From Pseudomonas atagonensis (GTDB lineage: Bacteria; Pseudomonadota; Gammaproteobacteria; Pseudomonadales; Pseudomonadaceae): a DNA stretch of 64,000 bases. A model generated the notes under the pieces. It ran no database searches. It worked only from the letters and a program-made list of their open reading frames with translations, and was not told where the DNA came from. Numbering within the stretch: the first letter of the stretch is position 1; the number at the start of each line of letters is the position of its first letter. The stretch covers positions 124,001 through 188,000 of the forward strand of contig NZ_VXCA01000027.1 in NCBI RefSeq assembly GCF_011369485.1, in the 5' to 3' direction. A program made the position numbers and the translations under genes. Below, piece by piece: positions 49,545 through 57,600 of the stretch.

Positions 49545-50381
49545 TCAGGTTAGTTCAATGCGATCGGCGTGAATGACGATTTTTCCGTCCTTGTACAGAG
49601 AGCCGATGGCCTTCTTGAAGTTACCCTTGCTGACACCGAACAGGCTGCTGATCAGTGCCGGGTCACTCTTGTCGCTGACCGCCAGCGTGCCGTCGTTCTC
49701 GCGCAACTTGGCGAGGATTTTCGACGACAGGCTGCTGGCCGCTTCCTGACCGACCGGTTGCAGGCTCAGGCTGATCTTGCCGTCGCTGCGCACTTCTTTG
49801 ATAAAACCCTTCTCGCGCATGCCCGATCGCATGAACTTGAAGATCTCATTCTTGTGGATCAGGCCCCAGTGCTTGTTATTGATGATTGCCTTGAAGCCCA
49901 TGTCGGTGGCTTCGGCGACCAGCAGATCAACTTCCTGGCCAGCGCTGTAAGTGGCCGGTGTCTTGTCCAGGTAGCGATCCAGGCGCGCGGTGGCGGTGAT
50001 GCGTCGGGTGTGCTTGTCGAGATAGACATGCACCACGCAGTACTCGCCAGCGGTCATCTGACGTTTCTCTTCGGAATACGGCAGCAGCAAGTCCTTCGGC
50101 AACCCCCAGTCGAGGAATACGCCGATGCTGTTGACTTCAACAACTTTCAGACTGGCAAACTCGCCCACCTGAACTTTTGGTTTTTCAGTGGTAGCGAGAA
50201 GTTTGTCTTCGCTGTCCAGATAAATAAATACGTTGAGCCAGTCTTCATCTTCGCTGGGAATATCTTTAGGGATATAACGGTTGGGCAAAAGAATTTCGCC
50301 GTCGGCACCGCCGTCCAGATATAAACCGAAGTTAGTGTGTTTAACCACTTGCAAACTGTTGTAACGCCCGACTAAAGCCAT
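49545..50381 (-). CDS. CvfB-type S1 RNA-binding regulator
   Basis: 278 residues from ATG 50381, with GAGGG 8 bases upstream; the longer form from 50396 reads through that site. Three S1-like domains run from the N-terminus (MALVGRYNSLQVVKHTNFGLYLDGG; VGEFASLKVVEVNSIGVFLDWGLPKDLLLPYSE; AGQEVDLLVAEATDMGFKAIINNKHWGLIHKNEIF) and a C-terminal winged helix ends LFGVSKGNFKKAIGSLYKDGKI. CvfB of Staphylococcus binds RNA and affects virulence genes; YitL of Bacillus is related. The role in Pseudomonas is unstudied to my knowledge. Divergent from the small 62-residue gene. Confidence 0.93.
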   Translation of the reverse strand: MALVGRYNSLQVVKHTNFGLYLDGGADGEILLPNRYIPKDIPSEDEDWLNVFIYLDSEDKLLATTEKPKVQVGEFASLKVVEVNSIGVFLDWGLPKDLLLPYSEEKRQMTAGEYCVVHVYLDKHTRRITATARLDRYLDKTPATYSAGQEVDLLVAEATDMGFKAIINNKHWGLIHKNEIFKFMRSGMREKGFIKEVRSDGKISLSLQPVGQEAASSLSSKILAKLRENDGTLAVSDKSDPALISSLFGVSKGNFKKAIGSLYKDGKIVIHADRIELT

Positions 50382-50721
50382 TTCCAGAACCCTCATTACG
50401 TGGGCGGCATTCTACCCGGTTTTGCCCTGCGCGTTGGCGGGCCGTGGCGCCGATCGCGGAAATTCTCTGCAAAGCCTTGATTTATCTGGATCTGCACGGC
50501 GCAGGGTGCCACTCGTCAGTCCGTCGTGGCACCTGGCGACCATGCACCAAAGCCGCATCCCGCAATAAACTTTTTATTTAAAACAGCAGGTTAGCGGCAT
50601 ATTCCGAATAATTAATCGAGAATAATCCACCTGCGCACTGGGTTATTCCGAGAGATATTTGCCAAGCAATTGTCAAGTTATTCCTGTACGATGCCTGGCC
50701 GAGTTACTTTTCTACAGGTTA
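50382..50721. other. 340-base intergenic region with hairpin and A+T-rich leader
   Basis: No gene is seen. GGTGCCAC (50505-50512) pairs with GTGGCACC (50526-50533). From about 50560 to 50715 the DNA is A+T-rich, with repeated AATAAT, and contains candidate -35/-10 hexamers (TTGTCA 50670, TACGAT 50687) whose 11-base spacing is too short for sigma-70. It probably contains the promoters of CvfB and of the small gene to its right. Confidence 0.45.
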
Positions 50722-50910
50722 ATGGCCGCCATGCGTGTAAAAGCATCCACCAGCAAAGCAAAGCCTGCTCCAGCCGTTGAAACCAGCGAATCGATCAACG
50801 ATCAGATCGCAGCGTTCCTCAAGTCCGGCGGCGAGATCCAGCAAATTGCCAAAGGCGTCAGCGGCCAGACGTTCGGCCCGTCCAAGCAGATCAGCCTGGG
50901 CAAGAAGTAA
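50722..50910 (+). CDS. Conserved-looking 62-residue basic protein
   Basis: Start ATG 50722 or, equally possible, ATG 50731 (59 residues); AGG at 50716 fits neither perfectly. The N-terminal 25 residues are Lys/Ala/Pro/Ser-rich and probably disordered, followed by one helix (INDQIAAFLKSGGEIQQI) and a conserved-looking AKGVSGQTFGPSKQISLGKK tail. I recall similar small proteins across Pseudomonas but cannot name a family. The basic, flexible N-terminus suggests nucleic-acid or ribosome contact, which is inference. A hairpin follows the stop. Confidence 0.7.
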   Translation: MAAMRVKASTSKAKPAPAVETSESINDQIAAFLKSGGEIQQIAKGVSGQTFGPSKQISLGKK

Positions 50911-50933
50911 TACCCGGTTTTACACCCGTCCAG

Positions 50934-50958
50934 AGGCGCTTTGAGCTTCGAAGCGCCT
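50934..50958 (+). terminator. Hairpin after the 62-residue protein gene
   Basis: AGGCGCTT (50934-50941) pairs with AAGCGCCT (50951-50958). No T-run follows, so it may be a transcript-stabilising end rather than an intrinsic terminator. Confidence 0.45.
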
Positions 50959-51117
50959 GGACTGGCACCCTCGCCACACCCCACTTCTGTTTAATCAATC
51001 TTGCATAAATCGACGAACGGCCATCAATGCCGATCATTCGCCGGTATCCTTGCACGCGTCTAGATCAAGCGTTTCAGCAGGCCCGCCGGCCAGCGCTCGC
51101 TGTTCATGGAGTGACGC

Positions 51118-51834
51118 ATGCGCAAAACATCCTGTTTATTACTTGTAGGCCTGTTGGCATGCACGGCCGCGCACGCGCAAATTTTCCAGCGTGAACTCGG
51201 CGACTTCGACCTCAAACTCGGCACGACCCCCAGCCGCAGCATGGCCCAGGGACTGGTCAAACCTTCAGCGGTTGGCTCGTTCCACGGCGGCCTCGACTTG
51301 AGTCACGACAGCGGTCTGTATTTTGGCCAGTACGCGCCCAGCATGGGCATCTCGCCGGGCAAGAACCTCGAAATCGATTCCTACGTCGGCTTCAAACAAC
51401 CTTTCGATCAGACCCTCGGCTACGAAGTCGGGATGATCCACTACAGCTATCCCAAAGTAGACACCCTCGACAGCCAGGAACTGTTCGGAGGTCTGACTTT
51501 ACTCGGCAGTCGTTTCGGCGTCGCCTTCAGCAATGACCCGGATAAACAGAACAACACCCTGTTCGCCGACCTCGGCGGCAATCAACCGTTCGGCATCGGC
51601 GTCAGCATGAAATACACCACCCACCAACTGAACACACCCGTGTCGGTGGACGGCGGATACGTCAGCAGTTTTACCGATTGGTCGGTGAAATTTTCCCGGC
51701 CGTTCATGGGTGTCGATCTCGACCTGATCTACAGCAACTCAAGCCTCAGCGGCAGCGATTGCTCGGCCTACTCCGGACATAACAGCGAGTGCGATGGCCT
51801 CGTCACGCTCAAGGCCGAACGCGCGTTCTATTGA
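51118..51834 (+). CDS. TorF-family outer-membrane porin-like protein
   Basis: The 238-residue protein has a signal peptide (cleavage after AHA, about residue 20), alternating beta strands and a terminal aromatic residue (AERAFY) typical of outer-membrane barrels. Family markers are GGLDLSHDSGLYFGQYAPSMGI, a KNLEIDSYVGFKQPF strand and the C-terminal CSAYSGHNSECDG cysteine pair near TLKAERAF, as in TIGR02001/TorF proteins. The role is unknown; the family is predicted to be a small porin. It is followed after 78 bases by a lipoprotein gene in the same direction. Confidence 0.85.
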   Translation: MRKTSCLLLVGLLACTAAHAQIFQRELGDFDLKLGTTPSRSMAQGLVKPSAVGSFHGGLDLSHDSGLYFGQYAPSMGISPGKNLEIDSYVGFKQPFDQTLGYEVGMIHYSYPKVDTLDSQELFGGLTLLGSRFGVAFSNDPDKQNNTLFADLGGNQPFGIGVSMKYTTHQLNTPVSVDGGYVSSFTDWSVKFSRPFMGVDLDLIYSNSSLSGSDCSAYSGHNSECDGLVTLKAERAFY

Positions 51835-51912
51835 TTGGCTGAACTGCCGCGCGCATTCTGCGTTCACATAAGAATCAGACCCTCGAAGCCAGGCTCACGC
51901 AAGGATTCGCCC

Positions 51913-52782
51913 ATGTCTCGCTGGTTCAAACGCATCACCGCGCTGCTGATTTTCACCCTCGCCCTCGGCGCCTGCAGCCGCGTCGGCCTCGCCTACCGCA
52001 ACCTCGACGTGATCATTCCGTGGACGCTCAGCGACTATGTGGACATGAACGGCGAGCAGAAAGACTGGTTCAACGAACGCCTCAAGGAACACCTGAACTG
52101 GCACTGCACCACGCAGTTGCCGGGCTATCTGGATTGGCTGGATCGCTTGCAGACGATGGTCGAAACCAATCAGGTCACCGACGCAGCGCTGCAGGCACGC
52201 ACCGTGGAAGCCAAACAGGCCATCGCCGAGACGGCGCGCGAAATCACGCCGTCGGCAATCGAGTTGTTGCAGGGACTGGATGACAAGCAGGTCGTGGAAA
52301 TGAACGACGCGTTTACCAAGGATCTGCGCAAACGCCAGCAGGAATACCTCAAACCACCGCTCAGCCAACAGATCGCCGAACGTGCTGCGCGTATGGATAA
52401 ACGCTTGAACGACTGGCTTGGCCCGCTGAGCGTGACCCAGGAACAACGCGTTACGGCCTGGTCAACGGCGCTGGGCGATCAAAACACTCAATGGATCGCC
52501 AACCGTGCGCATTGGCAGAAGCAATTCAGCGCCGCTGTCGCACAACGCAGCAGTCCAGAATTCCCACAGAGAATCGAGACTCTTCTGGTCAATCGCGAGA
52601 GTTTATGGACAGCGGATTACCGCAAGGCCTACGCCGATACCGAAGCGCAGGCGCGTTTGCTGGCGGTTGATCTGATGGCCGAAAGTACGCCGCAACAGCG
52701 TCAGCGGTTGTTGAAGAAGATCGAGGGTGTGCGCAAAGACTTCAACGACCTCAAATGCTTGAAGGCCGCAAACAAAATGTAA
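51913..52782 (+). CDS. DUF6279 family lipoprotein
   Basis: 289 residues from ATG 51913; the frame is open further upstream, but that part is not signal-like. The signal peptide ends with a lipobox LGACS (Cys21). The mature protein is helical and basic/acidic, with conserved-looking patches NLDVIIPWTLSDYVDMNGEQKDWFNERLKEHLNWHC and RMDKRLNDWLGPLSVTQEQRV, as in the DUF6279 lipoproteins. No function is known. It is probably outer-membrane or periplasmic. A REPIN follows its stop. Confidence 0.85.
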   Translation: MSRWFKRITALLIFTLALGACSRVGLAYRNLDVIIPWTLSDYVDMNGEQKDWFNERLKEHLNWHCTTQLPGYLDWLDRLQTMVETNQVTDAALQARTVEAKQAIAETAREITPSAIELLQGLDDKQVVEMNDAFTKDLRKRQQEYLKPPLSQQIAERAARMDKRLNDWLGPLSVTQEQRVTAWSTALGDQNTQWIANRAHWQKQFSAAVAQRSSPEFPQRIETLLVNRESLWTADYRKAYADTEAQARLLAVDLMAESTPQQRQRLLKKIEGVRKDFNDLKCLKAANKM

Positions 52783-52799
52783 GCCTGATTTCATTCCAA

Positions 52800-52890
52800 T
52801 GTGGGAGCGGGCTTGCTCGCGAAAGCTTCGCATCAGTCAAAATTGTCGTTAACTGACACACCGCTTTCGCGAGCAAGCCCGCTCCCACAT
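52800..52890 (+). repeat. REPIN-type inverted repeat
   Basis: TGTGGGAGCGGGCTTGCTCG (left) faces CGAGCAAGCCCGCTCCCACA (right), perfect over 20 bases. It lies between the convergent lipoprotein and DUF2513-like genes. Confidence 0.92.
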
Positions 52891-52908
52891 GGAGATGATC
52901 GTTACCTG

Positions 52909-53301
52909 TCAGGCAATCTGCGCCTTGGAAGCCACGTGATCAAACGTCGCCTCGGCCAGCGCATCGTCCTGCTCATCCAGCACCTGACGCGGGTGGTCAT
53001 TACCGGGAATGCTGCTGTCTATCAGGCTCAGCAGGCTCGAACCGCGTGGCGTCAGTACAAAATTGTTGCCCGTGCTGCCCTCTTCATCCGGACGCGGTGC
53101 AATGTAGCCGCGCAAGAGCAGCAACCTTTCATAGTCACAGGCCAACGTTTTCAGGTGATCAAGGTTCTCGATCGGCTCGCCCGCGCTGGCTTTTGCCGCC
53201 GCGTAGTCTTCGGCGTAGGCCCGAGGGGCAAAGCTATGGCCGGCGCTGTTCTGCACTTCGTGCAACAAGCGTTCAATCAAATCCCAGTTGTAAGTCGTCA
53301 T
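52909..53301 (-). CDS. DUF2513-like small winged-helix protein
   Basis: The 130-residue protein opens with TYNWDLIERLLHEVQNSAG, continues with a two-helix region (HLKTLACDYERLLLLRGYI) and a wing-like NNFVLTPRGSSLLSLID. This is the pattern of DUF2513, a winged-helix family thought to be regulators or phage-linked accessory proteins. The C-terminal 30 residues are extra. The match is weak-moderate and by eye only. No mobile-element gene accompanies it. Confidence 0.7.
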   Translation of the reverse strand: MTTYNWDLIERLLHEVQNSAGHSFAPRAYAEDYAAAKASAGEPIENLDHLKTLACDYERLLLLRGYIAPRPDEEGSTGNNFVLTPRGSSLLSLIDSSIPGNDHPRQVLDEQDDALAEATFDHVASKAQIA

Positions 53302-53392
53302 CCTGATTCAACCTCCGGTGCGCGTGATTGTCTGGCGCGTTCATAGGTTGTGACCGGCGCCGTTCGCTGCCGTTCAGGATTATTCGGCGGGT

Positions 53393-53413
53393 CGACCGAC
53401 CGGCGGTCTGTCG
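53393..53413. promoter_or_regulatory. 21-base palindrome upstream of the DUF899 gene, TetR-operator-like
   Basis: CGACCGACCG-G-CGGTCTGTCG matches its own complement at 18 of 21 positions, centred at 53403. TetR-family operators in pseudomonads often have GACCG-N5-CGGTC form, but no TetR gene is in the window near it. Confidence 0.4.
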
Positions 53414-53477
53414 AATTCCCGGAGGGTTAAACGACTAGTCTGAGACAGACGGTTTCAACCCCGCAGGAGAAATCATC

Positions 53478-54212
53478 ATGAACGTTGAGAATCATCCGGT
53501 GGTATCGCGCGAAGAATGGCTCGCCGCCCGCAAACAGCATCTTGCTGACGAAAAAGCTTTCACCAAAGAACGCGACCGCCTCAGCGCCAAACGTCGCGCC
53601 TTGCCTTGGGTGAAGGTCGACAAGGACTACCATTTCCAGGGCCCGAACGGCGAATTGAAACTGAGCGACCTGTTCGGCAAACACAGCCAGTTGGTGGTTT
53701 ACCATTTCATGTTTGCCAAGGACTGGGAGGAAGGCTGCCAGGGCTGCTCGTTCCTCAGCGATCACATCGACGGTGCCAACCAGCACCTGGCCCATCACGA
53801 CGTCGCTGTCGTTGCTGTTTCCCACGCGCCGTTCAACGAGTTTCAGGACTTTAAACGGCGGATGGGCTGGAAGTTTGACTGGGTGTCATCAGAGGGTTGC
53901 GACTTCAACTACGACTTTGGCGTTTGCGCCCGGGCGGAAGACGTTGCCGCTGGAAAGGCTACTTACAATTACGAAAAAACCGAAAGCGCCGAGGAGGAAA
54001 TGCCGGGGCTGAGCGTGTTTTATCGAAACGCCAAGGGTGAAATTTTCCACACCTATTCAACTTATGCCCGGGGACTGGACATGCTGGTCGGCGCCTACAA
54101 CTACCTCGACCTCACGCCCAAGGGCAGGAATGAGGACGAGATCATGGAGTGGGTGCGGCATCATGATCGGTATGAAGGTGCGGCAAAATCCGCCTGCTGC
54201 CATGAGCAGTGA
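53478..54212 (+). CDS. DUF899 thioredoxin-like protein
   Basis: The 244-residue protein has the DUF899 hallmarks: start VVSREEWLAARKQHLADEKAFTKERDRL, RALPWVKVDKDYHFQGPNG, then FAKDWEEGCQGCSFLSDHIDG with the CxxC-like CQGC pair, and DVAVVAVSHAPFNEF. The fold is thioredoxin/peroxiredoxin-like, and the family is often called disulfide bond formation protein-like, but no enzyme activity is established. It has GGAG 13 bases before the start, and a TetR-like palindrome lies 65-85 bases upstream. Confidence 0.9.
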   Translation: MNVENHPVVSREEWLAARKQHLADEKAFTKERDRLSAKRRALPWVKVDKDYHFQGPNGELKLSDLFGKHSQLVVYHFMFAKDWEEGCQGCSFLSDHIDGANQHLAHHDVAVVAVSHAPFNEFQDFKRRMGWKFDWVSSEGCDFNYDFGVCARAEDVAAGKATYNYEKTESAEEEMPGLSVFYRNAKGEIFHTYSTYARGLDMLVGAYNYLDLTPKGRNEDEIMEWVRHHDRYEGAAKSACCHEQ

Positions 54213-54292
54213 AACTGCCCGTCAATTCCTAACCGTAGACGCAAACACAAGGGATTTGCGCGGGTCAATCCCTTGTGTGCAATCAATTAAAT

Positions 54293-54637
54293 TCAATCGT
54301 CTTGAGGCTCAAGGTATTTAAAGTCAATTTTCAACTTGCCTAAAACGACATCCAACTCAACTACGCACGCGTTCCAGACAGGTAGCCCAGCCGTCAGATC
54401 CTGTGCTTTATACAGCTTTCTGAGCGCAATCAGGTTCTCATGAATGCCGACATCCACGTCCGGGCTTCCCGGACTGAACCAGTCCTTCTTCCCGGCCCCA
54501 TCAATATAATCAAACAGCAACTTACAATGATCGTCCTCGGGAGAAAGTTCAGCCTCAACGATAACTACAGCCGCTGAAGCAGGTGCTGCGTCAATCAGTA
54601 TCTGGCCGATCTGGCGGTAAATTTCGTCATCACTCAT
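54293..54637 (-). CDS. cdiI: CdiI immunity protein, YezG/DUF600 type
   Basis: The 114-residue acidic protein has the YezG/DUF600 pattern: DEIYRQIGQILIDAAPASA, then strands VVIVEAELS and the acidic DVDVGIHENLIALRKLY helix, and final LGKLKIDFKYLEP. YezG-type proteins are antitoxins of bacterial nuclease toxins. Its start ATGA overlaps the cdiA stop by 4 bases, with GGGGGA as ribosome site inside cdiA, which is the standard cdiA-cdiI coupling. It should neutralise the nuclease domain of the upstream toxin; that pairing is inferred from position. Confidence 0.8.
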   Translation of the reverse strand: MSDDEIYRQIGQILIDAAPASAAVVIVEAELSPEDDHCKLLFDYIDGAGKKDWFSPGSPDVDVGIHENLIALRKLYKAQDLTAGLPVWNACVVELDVVLGKLKIDFKYLEPQDD

Positions 54638-57600
54638 CCCGTTCCCCCTGGAGCATTCACAAATCGTTCACGGACTTCCCGCCCGTTTCCGATTCGGTAG
54701 GTTACAACAAAGCTATCAGGGCGAACACTGCTCCCTGAGTACGTCGGCAAGATCTTGACGCTTACGTCCTTACCTTCATCAATGGCCTTGGCCCAACTGT
54801 TTTCCATCTTCTTCCAGACACCTTTGTTCAGGTTGCCATCCATTGGCACCATATTGATCCTTTCCCCAGGGCCATCAAAGATGCTGGCAATCAGATGCCC
54901 GCCTTCGTCCGCTTCAAGTCCGCATTTACCTGTCTTGCATTGCTGGTATTTATTACGATCCCTGACGATATCCGCAAGATCCGCTTCGACTTTCTCGACA
55001 CGTCCCAGATGGTCAGTTTGATAAACCTTGTTGCCGTCCACTTTATAAACAGTATTCGGCTGAGGCTTGTTCAGTTCCTTGTTCCAGGCGCCCTTGCCAC
55101 CCGAGTCAATCTCGACAATACGGGGCGGAACAGGTGGCTTTTTGGGATCAATCGGATGATCCGGTGTTTTGCCGGGGCCGCCACTATCCAGAAGAGGGTG
55201 CTCGACTCGGCTAACTCTGACAGGCCTGTTGCCTAGATTCTCGACATTTGGAGTCACCATACCAATAAGTATGGAAGCCATGAGAGAGCCACCGCCGAGC
55301 CGCCACGCGTCCAGATCAACGCTTTCTCTAAGCTCTTTACCCACGATACCTTCAGCAATCTTGCGCCCGACAGTTGCTTGCAGATCGCCTTGCAACTCTT
55401 CCATCGCCTTACCGAACGGGGTTCCTGAAAACGCTTTTCGAGCGGCGTAGAGAATCATGCCCTTGGGGCCTTGAGATGCAGCGAATATCAACTCAACGGC
55501 ATCGACCTTGTCAGGGTTGGCTTGTAAATATTGGTTGATTGCCGAAACTCGATCCAGAGCTATCTGGGCATTAGTAATTCCCGGAACCGTGACTAGAATA
55601 TTTTTCTCACCCAGATCCTTTATGGTTTCTGATACGACCCTCTGCTTTGGCTTGGTCATATCGTCCAGCAACTTCATTTGAGCCAGAACCTGACTCTGGA
55701 AGGACTCATCCTCCAGTAATGCCCGGGCGTCTTTCCTGCTGTAACCAGCTTCCACCAGCGCATTCAACGCTTGCTCGGCAATGGCTTCACCGCCTGCTGC
55801 CGCAGCGCCTGCGCCCACGCCTTCAAATTGCATCCGGTCTATCTGGTTACCAATGATCAGTGCCATTTCGTTGAAATTTGCCTTCGCGGTGTCGCTGTAA
55901 TTCACGACGCCATCCGCCCAGCGCTTGACGGTAGTGACCGGCTCAAGCACAGACTTCACCGAACTGTCGCTGATATAAAGATCCGTGCGGTGTTCCTCAT
56001 CGCGCGTCACTTCATAAGCATGAGCCGGGTCACGATTCAGGCCGACGGTTGAGTCCTGTCCCGTGGTTTTGTCATTGCGCACGATGATGTCGCCAGCTCC
56101 CACAGTGGCATGCAACACCTGCTCGCGATCTTTCTCGTAGTTGTAGCCAGAGACGGTCCCGCTACTTTTGCCCTTGTCGTCTTTCTTGGACTCATCTGCA
56201 AAGCTGTAACTGCCACTGACGTTCAGGTAGTAACCGTGTTCCTTGTCCTTGCCAACAAGATCGCGGTGACCAAGCGTTTCGGTATCCAGTTTCAGATTGC
56301 CGTTATCAGCAGCGATGACTGCACCGTCCAGCTGTGTATGGTTCTGGGTGCGAATATCAACCTTGTCTTTGCCCGTAATCGTGGTCTGGTTCTCGACCCA
56401 GTTAGTCTTGCCGGTGGTCTGGCCATAGCCTATCGAGCCGCTGGCGCCCACGAATGACCCGGTAACGCTGATGTCCAGTTCCTTGCCGCTGACCTTTCCG
56501 GTATCAGGCAGAGAAGTAACTGTCAGGTTGCGTCCGACATTGCCAATCACTTCGTCGCCGCGTAACTGGGCACCTGCTACGTTGGTATCCCGGCCACTTT
56601 CGAACGTCAATTTGTCTCCGGCATACAAATAAGCTTCCTGTTGCTTGATGCCCTCTCGCTCCAGATTGCCCAAGCCAATATCTGCGCTGCCATAGACGCC
56701 GAAACCGTTGCGTCCGAACATCAGCCCACCTTCAGCCCCCCAACTGCGTCGACTGCTGTCACTACTGGAGGCGTTCTCCGCTGCGTGGATATTGATGTCG
56801 TAGGTCGCTTTGAGCTTGATGTCTCGGTTGGCCGTCACTTGGGTACCAATGAGATTCAGATCATTCTTCGCGTCCAGGCTGATACTGCCGCCAGCATTGA
56901 GTTGCGTCGGAGTAGAAGTGCCCTGGGTCGAGTCATCTTTACTACCGGCATTGCTGACACCTACACCAATTTTGAAGCCCCCGGTGGTTCCCCCCTTCAA
57001 ACCACCCTTGCTTTGAGTCTGGTGACCGTCGGTTGCCTCTGCGCCATGGGCAACGTCGAAGGTGATGTTGCGTCCTGTGACGCTGATGTCGCGACCTGCG
57101 TTGAACTGGCTGCCGTGAACGTTCACATCATTGCCGGCATCAACACTAATATCCCCGCCGGCTGAAACACTCGAAGGCCGATTGGTAACCGACGTCTGGG
57201 TACGTGTCTGACTGTTACTGGAAGCACCAAAGTGTCCATCAGCTTTTGGCCCGCTGAAGAACTGATCAAGCGCATCCACAGACTTTAATGTGCTGGAACC
57301 TTTACTGACACCATCCTCTCCCTTGCCAGTCCCCTTGAGCGTATCCATCGTATTGCCGTAGTTATACGTGATGCTGGTCGTGGTGCCGTTACGTTTGACA
57401 CTGTCGCGAGTCGTGACTTCGCTGCTTTGATCGACTGCATCAATGTTGATGTCGCGAACGGCCTTGAGCTTGATATTGTTCTCGGCCTGCAGGTCAGATC
57501 CTTGCTGATTGATGTCGCGACCGGCATTGATTTTCAGATCCTCACCTGCCTTGATCAGGCTGCCTGCCGCTGTTCGCGCATTACTGTCAACGTCATGCTT

